Of a stretch of DNA of 64,000 bases, positions 1 through 10,686 are shown one piece after another. The DNA comes from Aaosphaeria pasadenensis. Its lineage: Eukaryota; Ascomycota; Dothideomycetes; Pleosporales. Under the pieces are notes generated by a model. The model was not told the DNA's origin. It saw nothing but the letters and a program-made list of their open reading frames with translations, and did not search any database. Positions within the stretch are counted from its first letter, which is position 1. Each line of letters opens with the position of its first letter. Location of the stretch: positions 124,001-188,000 of the forward strand of contig JAKLMB010000033.1 in NCBI GenBank assembly GCA_022813625.1, in the 5' to 3' direction. The translations under genes were made by a program, and so were the position numbers.

Positions 1-549
1 CTAAGCATATATTTTACCCAAAATGTTCTAGGCTTCTCACAGCTTTGTAGTGGGATTGAGCAACTGGACCGGTATGATCCACTCAGGTGCAGCATGAGCC
101 CTGAGCCAAAGTACCATGTCTCAGATTGAGAGAACGTCTCTTTCGATGTAAACAGATTGGTCAACATTGATTCATTTCAGCCTCAATGAGGGGTATCGCA
201 AGCAGAAGGTACTGCCTGCGTGACCGAAAGCTACGAGATTTGATGGCCAGCCAGGTTGACGCGGACAAATTGGGTACCATGGTAGTATTTTCATTCTGAT
301 CAAAGAAGGTAGGCTTCGAATATCAATTGCGAGTTAGATTGTGTTGGTCTTGTTCGGCTTGTTTCTTGTAGCAGGTGGTGTCCTCTCCGCAAACGGAATC
401 GTATCACGTGATCGCGCCTTGAGAAATCACAGGTCGATGCCATGACAATGCGTCGGTACAAAGCGACTGAACGTGGCAGAATTGCTACTCTAGGAAAGAT
501 TTAGAGAGCTGTACTTATTCTTTCTGTACTGAATAGTAGTAACGATGGC
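1..549. other. Non-coding left edge
   Basis: No frame here reads as a protein. The stretch lies downstream of the RING-protein stop codon, so it may hold that gene's 3' untranslated region and terminator. The only site I can point to is an E-box palindrome at 403-412, listed separately. Confidence 0.5.
403..412. promoter_or_regulatory. E-box-type palindrome ATCACGTGAT
   Basis: A perfect 10-base palindrome centred on CACGTG, the core bound by basic helix-loop-helix regulators and by Cbf1-type factors in fungi. It lies 3' of the RING gene, so if it is functional it would serve a gene beyond the left edge. A chance occurrence is possible. Confidence 0.25.
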
Positions 550-1584
550 TTAACGCAGCTCGGTCCTTTTGATCTGCCAGTTCCCAGCTAACGACCACAA
601 TCCCTTAACGATGTACCCTTCACTCGGTGTCCCCCTCAAACTTATTCTCCCAGTATCCTTCTGGTGTCTACGTAGCTCTTTATAGACGATGGTCAATTGA
701 TCTTTGAAGTGATTCGTAGGGTATCCAGTCCAAGAACTCCCAATCATTGTGCAGCAATTCTGGACTACATAGTTCATCTTTTCGTGTCTCTTGGTCGGCC
801 ATGTCGTCAACTTATCTCCATGAATTATATATTGAGATATGAGGACAGTGTAAAGATGCAGTAAGGGGAAGTAAGGACCGTCGAGATCGCGCGCAGCTCT
901 GCAGACGAGCGACCAATTGACCTTAGCGTCCCGGACGCCTATACTTTGGTTCGCTTTCCATACCAGCATTGCAAGGTCGGTACTGGTCGTCAGATATAGG
1001 GGGACGCGTCTGTAAACGCAAGCTAAGAGCTCACTTAGTCTCAGTATCGGAATGATGGCCTCGTCCACGGGATTAAGAACGCCGTACTGCGGACCGAGAT
1101 CGTTAAGATACCGCACATAGCGCCTAAATGTGCAGTTCTCATCTCTAGGGTCGCGAACCTCCCAAAGTGGCTTCCAAATGACATTTTGTACCAGAGTCTG
1201 ACTGTTTCCTAGATTCGCGTGCGACTGTCTTTGAATACCTTGCCACAACGCGTTCATGTACTCGCAAAGTCGTTGTGGGTTCTCTTGACACAAAATTCCC
1301 CATATTCTGTACGGATGGAATACGGTTTCCTCGAAAAGTTGCGCTCGGCACAGGGGACAGCTGTTGGTGTTACCGTCGCCGTTACGCAACCAATCAGTGA
1401 AGCAGCCGTGACCAAAGATATGAGCGCACTGCAGGGCAACAGGAGCATGGTCTTCGGAGAAGGGCTCACAGCAGATCGTACATGTTTCTGTGGGCGCTAG
1501 ATTGTTGCGTATGAACTCCTCCATGGAGGAGTCTGCGCAGAAGCGAAATGGTTCAGGCTTTTTTTGATGAAGACATTTTCTCAT
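550..1584 (-). CDS. RING-finger domain protein (putative E3 ubiquitin ligase)
   Basis: A single-exon protein of 344 residues. A cysteine/histidine-rich RING-like domain lies at about residues 35-83: CTIC, then CAH, HGC and CPLC in the order of a C3HC4/RING-H2 finger. Such domains bind zinc and recruit a ubiquitin-loaded E2 enzyme, so the likely role is a ubiquitin ligase. The fifth zinc ligand is irregular: canonical spacing after CAH puts a glycine there and a histidine one residue later (CAHIFGHGC), a degenerate form that I believe recurs in fungal RING proteins. The remaining 260 residues match no domain I recognise; they are leucine- and arginine-rich with no membrane segment. The start was chosen as the first ATG of the frame, about 35 codons before the finger. 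Substrate and pathway cannot be told from the sequence. Confidence 0.8.
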   Translation of the reverse strand: MRKCLHQKKPEPFRFCADSSMEEFIRNNLAPTETCTICCEPFSEDHAPVALQCAHIFGHGCFTDWLRNGDGNTNSCPLCRAQLFEETVFHPYRIWGILCQENPQRLCEYMNALWQGIQRQSHANLGNSQTLVQNVIWKPLWEVRDPRDENCTFRRYVRYLNDLGPQYGVLNPVDEAIIPILRLSELLACVYRRVPLYLTTSTDLAMLVWKANQSIGVRDAKVNWSLVCRAARDLDGPYFPLLHLYTVLISQYIIHGDKLTTWPTKRHEKMNYVVQNCCTMIGSSWTGYPTNHFKDQLTIVYKELRRHQKDTGRISLRGTPSEGYIVKGLWSLAGNWQIKRTELR

Positions 1585-2047
1585 GATTCGCTACAAATGG
1601 ATCATTCCATTTATAGAAAGACGGCCGATTGAGACAAACAGTTGCAAGAAGTTACTAGTAAATAATCTTGTTGTTGTTTCCGCGTTTGTGATCAAACACC
1701 AATCCACGTTTGTTTTCACTGCACCACGTTGTTCAAGAGAACACAAAGACCACTCTGTTCTGTTGCTAGTTACAGCCTCACTTTTCGAACATCATATTAA
1801 ATGTACCAACAGGACCCTTACGGCGCATTTGTGTTCGTATCTTTCTAACCAGCGATGTTGCATCTTGCAGTGGCAGACAGCGCCGTGATCGCTGCCAGCA
1901 CATAGCACATCTCAGGATGTGTTTCGATCCTCCAACATCTGGACTTATTCTCGCCATGGGTCACGAAAATCCGAGAAACAACACAACAATTCAACGAAGC
2001 TCCAACTGTCTGCGAACACCAGAAACTGTTGTATAGCTGCTTCCTCG
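1585..2047. other. Intergenic, RING gene promoter side
   Basis: This stretch holds the 5' flank of the RING gene and the 3' flank of the DUF8021 gene. A 101-codon frame on the plus strand has no protein-like composition, and I do not call it a gene. Confidence 0.5.
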
Positions 2048-2848
2048 CTACTTCCCATTGACAGTAATCGTATGGACGTACTTGACCTTCCCATCGATAA
2101 TCCGAATTTCGTGACTATCGGGGTAATTCCCCAGACTGTCAAAGCTACATAGTACGTCAACACTCCCCGACACATCATCGATAACGTATCGCCTATTTCC
2201 ATTGTTCTTCGTGCTCCCACCCCGGGGCAAGCTCTTCCCGCATGGCCTGGTGAACTGGCTGCCTTCCACGCGCTCGCAATCCGTACCCCAGGGTATGCTG
2301 TCTGCAGCTTTCGCATCCGTCCACATATCGAGATAGGCATCTCCTGCTTTCTTGAGCACATCGCGGGATGGACGGGACGAGGTGTTGTTGATCAGTGACC
2401 AGTCTTCGGCTTTGATATAATCGAGAGTCTTCTTCGCATTGAAGAACAGATCTCCGGTCGTCGCAGCGATAGTGTCGATCACGGCAATCTCGTCGGTGTT
2501 GTTGTCGCGATGTCTGATCTGGGTGCCGACGACGTAGGGCTTCGAGCCGGTCGTGGAAATGAACATCGTATATGATGCGCATGCCACAGTATCTGCCGTT
2601 GAGCGACTCAAATCCAGCTTCAAGGGCGACGTCAGGAGGGACTTGGAGATGTCTGCAGCTTTGTTGTTGAGTTGGTAGGTGAAATTGGTAGCTGTGAGTT
2701 TCAGGCCAGAGATACTACCCGCGACTTGGGCTTTGAGATACGAGTCGGCAGCGCTTAGAAGCCCTTCACGGGTACATTCAACTGCCATTGTCGTAGACGG
2801 AGAGCCTAGCAAGGCCAGAACTAGTGAATGTTGAAGATAGCTTCGCAT
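2048..2848 (-). CDS. Secreted DUF8021 domain protein
   Basis: An intronless gene of 266 residues. The first 22 residues form a signal peptide (basic start, then a leucine-rich core ending near TTMAVEC). The mature protein begins with CTREGLL and ends with a DSHEIRI...KVKYVHTITV block, the hallmarks I associate with fungal secreted proteins now labelled DUF8021. A conserved WGTDCERVEG segment and paired cysteines (positions in CTRE, VACAS, TDCER, RPCGK, VLCSF) suggest a disulphide-stabilised extracellular fold. The biochemical role of the family is unknown to me. There are several N-glycosylation sequons (NFT, NNT, NTS). The frame is clean and uses the first ATG. Family assignment is from memory of the motif pattern; secretion is well supported. 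Confidence 0.85.
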   Translation of the reverse strand: MRSYLQHSLVLALLGSPSTTMAVECTREGLLSAADSYLKAQVAGSISGLKLTATNFTYQLNNKAADISKSLLTSPLKLDLSRSTADTVACASYTMFISTTGSKPYVVGTQIRHRDNNTDEIAVIDTIAATTGDLFFNAKKTLDYIKAEDWSLINNTSSRPSRDVLKKAGDAYLDMWTDAKAADSIPWGTDCERVEGSQFTRPCGKSLPRGGSTKNNGNRRYVIDDVSGSVDVLCSFDSLGNYPDSHEIRIIDGKVKYVHTITVNGK

Positions 2849-4660
2849 TTTGCTCGGTGGATATTTTCGTAAGGAAATGCGTTCTTAGGAATGTTTCTTC
2901 TCAGTCCAGCGCGCCTCTTATTATAACCACGTCCCACATTCACTTTAATTGTCGCCTAATTGTACATGTACGTGATGTCGTAAATAATTTGTTCTGGCGG
3001 GGCATAGTCTACTCGTAGGCAGGGGTGAGCTATGCCGTTATTGACACTGACGATTTTGATTGGTGCATGTACCTAGCAAAACAATCAAGCATAACGCCTC
3101 CATTTAGAATACCTGCAATCAAAGCTTGATCTCTCCTCGACTGCCGGCGGTTTCCTAGAATTGATTGTGGAGAAGAATTCCAGTCATCCCCGCAGTATGT
3201 CGCATGTATCTTGACATCAACGACAAATAATGCACGATATGATCCTACGCAATTGTGCGATACTGTCATTGAACATACCATCTAGTTGACGGGGTCGCTA
3301 TCACACCCATAAGCAACAACATCAAATCTTTGAAGGCTGTAGTCTGCCTTACCCTGAAACGCTCATCCATAGCTCTTGTAACGCTGAAAGATATGCCAGC
3401 CGAGCGATGGAAAGTGAACTGTGTGATGAGGTGTGATATCTTCAACTTCTTTTTAAACCGAGTAACAGGTTCATCTTTAGGCGTACTTTCTTTGGCGTAT
3501 ACTGAACAAGGATGAAGAAAGAGAAACGCATAATAATGAATTCTGGTAGTAGTCTCACGTAAAACTTCAGTAATTGTCTTTACGAGCTAGGATAAATCTT
3601 TGTAGAGAAGATAATGAAGTCTTTCACTAATTTCTTTCTCTCCAGCGACGCATCAACAACCTTACTTATTGTGGGCATAAATGGTGTTTGCAGCATGCTC
3701 ACTCACTTTGCCATCTTTGCTACCCGTGAGGTTCATACAAACTGCCATATCCACAACAAACTTGCGCATGGTTCTACAATGACAGTTCCACTGAGCTCAT
3801 ATATAGATACACCTTGAATGACTTAGGGGCCTATTGAGAATCATCACAATTATAATACCTCTCCGGTTTCTATATACGGGCTCACTGTCGATGCATTGTC
3901 AACATAAAATGTACACAACATTATAGGGCAACTTGGCTAGCTGATATAGACAGAAAGATAAATTCTACTTATTTCAAGATACTATATACAAATCAGAGAT
4001 ACCTAGGACGGGTCCAGAAGCGATCTCTCGCCGTAAGTGAGAGAGGGCTACGATGAAACTCACTGCTCAATCTTCCAGTGAAAAGAAGAATTGTGTAATG
4101 GTACGATCGGCCACAGCACGGTGCCTCTACAATTAAACCCGGGTCCCAGTTCAGAGCTGGGAGCTCGTTGTCTGGGTTATTGAGGTGGTTGGGTCTTAGG
4201 CTACCTTCACTTCGATTATCACTTTACTATTATTGGTGAGAGATCGCGATGAGGATGAAAATTACCACGCACAGTCCAACATCACCTGCTGCGAGCGCTG
4301 CCAAGAAACGTATTGTCTTTCTTAAGAGTAATTTTGAGAGCTCTTTCTTATTGTAACCCAACCCAGCATATCGACAGCTAAGGCCATTCAAGTGACCATC
4401 ATCAGCTAGCAGAATAGCAACAGCTTTCGATATACTCCATCCATTCCCCATCACAGCCTTCGACAGGATCAGCCTTTACACCAGCAATTTTCCAGATCAC
4501 CAGAAGATCTGCTTTACCTTCAACTTCACTTTCAAGCAAAAAGCTTCGTCCTACCGACTTCCTCTTCTCTACACACACCACCACCATATACCTCTTTTCA
4601 GACCCAGCCAATCTCTCCACCCACCCTTCTTACTCTTAAAAAATCACCAATACTATCGAA
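2849..4660. other. 1.8-kb intergenic region between divergent genes
   Basis: It separates the divergently transcribed DUF8021 gene and the two-exon unknown gene, so it should contain both promoters. Only short frames (under 85 codons) occur, none protein-like. A CT-rich tract at about 4500-4640 precedes the right-hand gene and looks like a fungal 5' leader. Confidence 0.5.
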
Positions 4661-5629
4661 ATGGAATTTCACATGATTCAACATCTTTCCGCCGAGATCA
4701 TCGGCCTCAATCACAAGATCTCGCGGTCCAGCGACCGGAAGCTCCGCCGCCAGATTGCGAGTGTCGTGAAGAAGCAGGAGTATATAACGAGGCTCTTGCA
4801 CCGGTATGGCCCGCAAGTTGACAAGAGGGACACATCGGTGCGCCAAGAGATCCCGCCATTCCTCCCAAGGGAAATGGAAGTAGACCAAGAGTGGTGCATC
4901 TTTGAAGTGGAGAAAAACTGTTCCGGCAACTGTACTCCCTTGGTAAGTGATTATCATCATTTATTAGATGGTGTCTTCGGGAACTTGTTGCCTTCATCTC
5001 GATGATTTCTCAAAAAATCACTTTGCTAACGAGTTGTCCTTTAGCCATCCGACAAGAACACCTATATCCAGGTGGGTACAGCAGAGAGTCAGGCACCTCA
5101 GCTCTATTTCGGGGACATAGAGATGGAAGATACCGATGTGATTCTTCCTACTGCCCAGCCGCAACCCACTCCTGCCCCGGTTCAGGCACCCGCTCCTGTT
5201 CCGGTTCAAGCACCCGCTCTGCAGCAGGTGAAGGTCGTTTTGCAGCAAGTGAAAGTCGCTCCTCCCGCCCAACAAGCGACTTCATTCATTCTGGACGAGA
5301 GTTCCCAAGACGAGAGAGAGCTCCCAGTAGGCTCCGAGTTCAAGCGTGAAAAGAAGGACCTCATATCCATGATTGAAAGGTGCAATGCGATGGCAAGAAA
5401 AGCTGGCTTCAAGGAAGCCTGGTTGTCGGACATGGACCTCGAGGAGAAGCTGGCCTCTATAGTCGAGACGCCGTTTTTCAACTCGCACCGGAACGACAAG
5501 GGGGCGTACAAGCAGGCGCTGACCCAGCACCTGGCCTGGATGCAGAAGTTAAGTCACAGCGAATGGGTCGCGTACGCGGCGAGGCAGTTGGGTCCATGGC
5601 TCGACGACGACGACGAAGACGATCTCTAG
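4661..5629 (+). CDS. Hypothetical protein, two exons, Pro/Ala/Gln-rich linker and acidic tail
   Basis: Exons 4661-4942 and 5045-5629 give 288 residues. The 102-base intron starts GTAAGT, ends TTTAG and is in phase 0; splicing joins ...GNCTPL to PSDKNTYIQ. I do not recognise the family. The N-terminal 94 residues are basic and probably helical. A low-complexity linker (repeats of PAPVQAP and QQVKV, about residues 125-165) follows, then a helical C-terminal region of about 110 residues, closing with an acidic run ending DDDDEDDL. There is no signal peptide or membrane segment, so it is probably cytosolic or nuclear. The C-terminal segment (ERCNAMARKAGF to WVAYAARQLG) looks like a folded conserved domain, while the linker is likely disordered. 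Reading through the intron would end the protein early, which supports splicing. Confidence 0.7.
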
Positions 5630-6395
5630 TCGTCAGAATCGACCGACGAGTACTGAAAAGCATGGAAGCTTAAGATTGTTGTGCGTATTGAAAGTTCCAT
5701 GCATGGCGTTGGCTGTTGTCTTACTAATTTCTTAGGACGACCCAACCCTTCGCAGTTGGCCTGCACGTGATATCAACCTCCAAGTCTCCAACACCTCCTT
5801 TCAATTCGAGCGATACAATTCGCACGGTGTTTTGGAACGACAACTTCCCGGGGACTTTCCAAGTGGCTTGAGCCCAGAACCGAAAGGGTTCTTATCCCAG
5901 TTAAGCCGCCACAATGTTGTGAGGATGGGCGCCTTCCGACATTGTGGGGGTTCAGCACGCAATCGCCTCAACTTCCAACGTCGACAACCCAAAAGTCCTC
6001 GCCTCCCCGTCAACCGTCAACCAATTGTGGAGACTCGATATCTTGGTATTCTCACATCTCACCGAAGACGGAGCCTTTAATCCCAGCCATCCCACGACCT
6101 AAAGTCGTATCTCCGCCAGATCAATGCTCCCAAGACCACTTGTGCCTGAGTCGCCTACAACCTACCGCCATAAGGTCGTATCCAGAGCTGCGCCGAGATA
6201 TATTGCGAAAACAAAATGGACATTGCGCCATGTGAGGCGGCCAGGGATGTGGTTCACTTACCGACGAGAACTTCCGATTTCACGATATCCAGGTATATAG
6301 GTTGCCGACTGCGCATGATGTTTACTTTTCATCTTGCAGGCACTTCCTTCCACTTTCTACTGCACCCTAGGCCATAGAGCCGCTTAAATTCCATC
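5630..6395. other. Intergenic, promoter of the MFS transporter
   Basis: This is the 766-base 5' flank of the transporter. Overlapping short frames on both strands are not protein-like. It contains a 9-base inverted repeat (5909-5947), listed separately. Confidence 0.5.
5909..5947. repeat. Inverted repeat CCACAATGT / ACATTGTGG
   Basis: The arms are at 5909-5917 and 5939-5947 with a 21-base spacer, exact over 9 bases. The repeat lies about 450 bases before the transporter start codon. It could be a binding site for a dimeric regulator or a weak RNA hairpin; neither is proven. Confidence 0.35.
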
Positions 6396-7983
6396 ATGTC
6401 ATCTGTTCCAAGAGAAAAATGGTGGCAAATCAAATGGTTCTCCGACGAGGATACCAAAGAGGAGCGACGGCTTATCACCAAGATCGACATGTTCCTTGTT
6501 CCCTATTCTGTCCTCGCATACTGGGTCAAATACATTGATCAATCTAATCTCAACAATGCTTACGTCGCGGGAATGAAGGAAGACCTTGGATTTAGAGGAA
6601 ATGAGTTGGTGCAGCTACAGACTCTCTTCACTCTCGGATCAGTTCTCGGCCAGATACCTTTCCTGTACGTCAATTCAACCCATCAACACAGATTCATGCT
6701 AATAATCGCCCAGTTTCATCATGACATACGTCCCTATTCACTGGCTTATTCCAATCTGCGACATCCTCTGGGGCGTCTTCACACTTCTGCAATACCGCGT
6801 ACATGGGTACGCAGAACTTGCTGCGTATCGTTTCATGATCGGATGGTTTGAAGCAGCCTTCTTCCCGGCCATGCATTACGTCTTTGGATCTTGGTACAGG
6901 GGTCATGAGATCGCTCGACGTGGTGGAATATTTTACACCGGACTCGCTCTCGGCACTTTGACTGCAGGTCTAATCCAAGCTGGTGCTTCTCATCGACTCG
7001 AAGGCGTTCACGGCCTTGAGGGATGGCGTTGGATGTACATAATATGCGCCATCATAACCATCCCCGTCGGTATTATCGGATATTTTGTTCTGCCTGGAAC
7101 TGTCGATCAGCCCAACCGATGGATCGTTACGGACCATGATGTCGAAGTATCACGTAAACGGCTAGAAAAGCATGGCCACGTCACCAAAGGCAAAATGAAG
7201 TTCAAACACATCACCAAAACACTTCTCGGCTATCGATTCTGGCTCATCGTCCTGACGGATGCGCTCTTTTGGAACGCTGGTATTCACAAATCCACTGGAT
7301 CATTCTTGCTATGGATTAAGTCTCTCGGCAATGGAAAACGCTACAGCAAAGCCCGCGTCAACGAGCTCGGAACCATCGCACCCGCTCTCGGTATTCCGTA
7401 CACACTGTTTGCCTGCTTCGCATCAGATTTGTTGATTGGTCCAGCGAATGCAATCACCATGTGCTCAGTCTTCAATGCAATTGGCCTCGTTATTCTCACC
7501 ATCTGGTCCGTTCCCGAAAATGCACTTTGGTTCGCGTTCGCAACAATGTACTGGTCAAACGCCCTGTCCAGTGTCTTTCATGGCTGGGTCAACAATCTTC
7601 TTAGAGACAGTCCCGAGGAAAGAAGTTTTACTTTAGTCCTGATCAACCTTTTGTCACAGTCCTCCACCGCTTGGACACCACTACTCACATTCCCAACTGT
7701 CGAGTCACCGAGGTTCCGGAAAGGATTCTCTTTCTGTCTGGGCTGTGCAATTGCTCTCATCATCTTTACTTGGGTCATGTACTTCGCCCTTAAGTACGAC
7801 AAGAAGAAGGAGGAAGGGACTTCGGATGAGGAGTTCCAAAACAGCGCATCCGGTTCTTCGATTGATCAGGACGTCAAAGGCGCCTACGAAACCACCATCA
7901 GCGAGAAGAGTGCAGAGGATGATAACCATAACAACAACGGGAAGCGACCTGTCGAGACAGAAGACAAGATTTCTGCCCATTGA
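6396..7983 (+). CDS. MFS transporter, ACS family (pantothenate/allantoate permease-like)
   Basis: Exons 6396-6664 and 6714-7983 give 512 residues, the usual size for the anion:cation symporter (ACS) branch of the major facilitator superfamily. The intron (49 bases, GTACGT...CCAG, phase 2) joins GQIPFL to FIMTYVPIHW. Marker segments of the family are present: KIDMFLVPY and YIDQSNLNNAYVAG in the first membrane helix region, RFMIGWFEAAFFPAMHYV in helix 4, and a charged central loop (WIVTDHDVEVSRKRLEKHG). About 12 membrane helices can be counted, with a charged cytoplasmic tail (KYDKKKEEG...). Fungal relatives take up pantothenate, biotin, allantoate or related carboxylates at the plasma membrane. 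The substrate cannot be fixed from sequence, though the first helix resembles the Liz1/Fen2-type group. The start ATG follows a CCATC context and the conserved N-terminal WWQIKWFSDEDTKEERRL block. Confidence 0.9.
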
Positions 7984-9822
7984 TTACCATCGCCACTATC
8001 GTCCTCACATTAACTAAATAATCACAACTTTGAAAAGCCGACCATGTTTCGATCTCTAGCATTCGCATTTCGTACCAACTGGTTAACTGAAACTGGCTGG
8101 GAAGTCGAGCAGCTGATCAGAGATGCGTTGCGTCTTCTCTAACTTGGTAATACTGCATTGCCACTATCAGGGCACATTAGATTCTATCGTCTTTTATCAA
8201 ATGAAACCACGCCTGCTCCGCATTCGGAGTCACCTCATCTCTTCGAAGCCACGAACTGCAACATCGAACTTTTACTCACTTTATTTCCCTTCCAGCAAAA
8301 AGCCATTGAAGCGAACTTTTCGTTCCCCTGCATCGTCGATCTGATACTTGAGCCCAATATTTCAAATTCTCAGCCCACAAGCAACCTTTTTCCTCACAAC
8401 CAAAGGTCAAGCCCCACTTTTCGACTGCAAAACCCAAAGCAACTTTCTTCAACACCAAAGATTCAACATGACCAAAGCCAGCAAGCCTCAAAGTCCACAA
8501 CGCAATCATCGTATCAAAGTTATCATTGAATCGACCGATTTCAAATATAAGAAGTCGTAATCTCTATGGATCTCGGGTTCTGACAACAATTTTCTCCAAA
8601 ATCGACGTTCGTTTCCAAAGTTCCAAAATAACATGAGCTTGCATCTCCTATTCTCCCAAAGCCAACCAAGTCACCTACCACCATCCAAAGCCACAATCTC
8701 ATATCTCGACCAAAGTCAAAACTCATCCATCGCTTTTAAAGATATCTCTTCATCTTCTTTCATCAAAGTCACCAACCTGTTCCACGAAGTTCTTGTGAGA
8801 AAACAGTCGGTAGTTCAACCCTGATAATGACCATCATCGAAATTCTTCGCTTCACATGCAATGAAGCCACGTCTACCGATTATAAATTCTCCTATCCACA
8901 AAACAAAAAGCTATCCCAGTGTTGCAGTCACGACCGATCTCATACTCGCTATCAATGTCAAAAGCCCATCTTCCACTCACAAAAGCACCAATCCCAGTGC
9001 CGCCATCCTACCCAAGCCACCTTAACGAAGGTAACCCTTAAATCCTCCTTTCCTCTCCACAAAGACACCATGACTTGCTTGACCGGTTTCCCGGTACCGA
9101 CCGATCAAGTTAGAGATCTACGTCCGCCATTATGGGAATCATCTTGAAGTCGCCAAGTTCGTTCCAGAACCAAGCGAAACGACGGTTACCACAAATATAA
9201 CGCAACTCAAAGACGCCGAAGAAGGAAGGTAGCGACCCTTCCGGGAAGTGTGAAAAGTCTGCGAACCATGCAAGGCGTTCTTTTTTCCGATTCGTTGACT
9301 CAGAAGAGTTTCCCCTCTTTCCTGATCTTAATTTTTCCTTGCTGGGCCCATCTTTTGGTTGGTGCGCAGCCTGACCTTTCCGAAATAGAGCCATGCGCAT
9401 GTGTATATTTGTTTCTTGCAATACTTAGCAGCTTGGTGTCGATGGCTTATTTTGTAGAGCATGCTGACTGCCTGGCGGGCCCAGACAAGTCATTTTGCAT
9501 TCTCATCATGCCGGCGTTTCATCACCGACACAGCTAATCATGAGATAGTTTTCAATTCCAAATTTGATCTTTTTCTTCATAGGTACAAAGTTTCGGTCGA
9601 CGTGAACATGCAGGATGATGATCTTATATATATAAAGACGGTGATGCATAAATATGTACAGTCGAAGAATGCTGTCGAACTTCTCCAAGCCACCACTATT
9701 TTCCCTTCGCCATGCTATGTTGAACTCCACTCCATCACTCTACCACACCGTTCTCATAATGCAATATGCAAAACACCTACTCGGCAGAAATGTACCCAGA
9801 TTGATCATCAAGTGTACACAAT
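7984..9822. other. 1.8-kb gene-free region with a G-poor, CCAAAG-rich strand
   Basis: This is the space between the 3' ends of the convergent transporter and LPMO genes. Between about 8200 and 9080 the plus strand is markedly poor in G and carries many copies of CCAAAG or close variants. Frames of 106-123 codons exist there, but their composition follows the base skew and I do not call them genes. Confidence 0.5.
8390..9075 (+). repeat. Dispersed degenerate CCAAAG(T/C)CA motif field
   Basis: Reading the plus strand gives repeated variants such as ACCAAAGG, CCCAAAGCAA, ACCAAAGAT, ACCAAAGCC, TCCAAAGTTCC, CCCAAAGCCAA, TCCAAAGCCAC, ACCAAAGTCAA and ATCAAAGTCACC at irregular spacing. It may be a decayed minisatellite or an untranslated transcript with biased composition. 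No regular period was found by eye. Confidence 0.35.
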
Positions 9823-10686
9823 CTAGTTAGCACCTGTCCAGAGAGCGGGACCAGGGAAGGTGTAGCTAGTAGGGTTGGTGTACAAGTTGAAGATGATTCC
9901 GGGCTCGCTCCTCTTGTAGAGGGCATTTCCAGCGGTGCCACTGGGCAGGCTGACGCTGCCGCTTCCTCCGACCTTGAGGTTGAGGCACTGGGGGTAGGCC
10001 TGGGCGCCGTTGTCGCTCTGGCCGCCATGCAGGGCGATGATCTCGTGGCGGAGGACGTAGTTGCCGGCCTTGAGCTTGGAGGGGAGGGTGAGCGTCGCGG
10101 TGAAGTTCTTCGAGATGAGCTGGTCGGTCACCCAGGTTCCGGTGCCGCCGGGGGTGATGAGACCGGCTTGCTGGATCTTGGTGAAGCGGAGGGAGGAGGC
10201 GGAGGCACTGGTGCAATCACCTAGAAGAGGGAGTTGGTTAGCATGGATGTTTTTTCTGAAGGGATCGCTGGTAGGCGGGTGTACGAGGGTCTAGGTCTGG
10301 GTTAAGGAGTAGAGTGAAGACATACCATTGCAAGGAGCGAGATAGTTGATGATGGGACCCTTGTGGCTCTCGGGCCAGGTGTTCCAGTAGAAGGTCAAGG
10401 TCTCTCCTGGGTTTGCCTCGATGTAGTCGGCACCAGGGGTAGCGCTCTTATGGCAAGCAATGTCGTTGCCGCCGAAGGCGTCAGGGGAGACGAAGCCGTT
10501 GTCCTGGTTAAGGGCCTTCCATCCCGCAGTCTTTGCCTGCTGGTTTGCGGGCAGATAGAACCAGACGGGATCTGCGCCAGGGGTCCAGTCACCAGCGACC
10601 TGAACGCCTGAGACGTGGCCGTGGGCAGAGGCAAGAGGTGCGAGGACGGCAGCCGATAGGGCTACAGCGGAGAATGTGGTACGCAT
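9823..10686 (-). CDS. AA9 lytic polysaccharide monooxygenase (formerly GH61)
   Basis: Exons 10326-10686 and 9823-10220 give 252 residues. The intron is 105 bases (GTATGT...CTAG, phase 1) and joins APCNG to DCTSASAS. A 21-residue signal peptide ends ASA, so the mature enzyme starts with His22, the residue that forms the copper histidine brace. The second brace histidine is His79 (IACHKS). The conserved H...Q.Y.QC.N motif is present (His185, Gln194, Tyr196, Cys199), giving the axial tyrosine and second-shell residues. The enzyme should use copper and O2 or H2O2 to cleave cellulose or related beta-glucans outside the cell. There is no carbohydrate-binding module after the catalytic domain. An upstream in-frame ATG adds 65 residues before the signal peptide and is rejected, because His22 must become N-terminal. 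A TATA box lies about 165 bases upstream. Confidence 0.96.

Noticed and set aside
1583..1888. 101-codon plus-strand frame next to the RING gene
   Set aside because: It begins inside the RING gene's start region and has no protein character.
8158..8529. 123-codon plus-strand frame
   Set aside because: Its Ser/Gln/Pro-rich translation follows from the G-poor, CCAAAG-rich DNA; there is no independent sign of coding.
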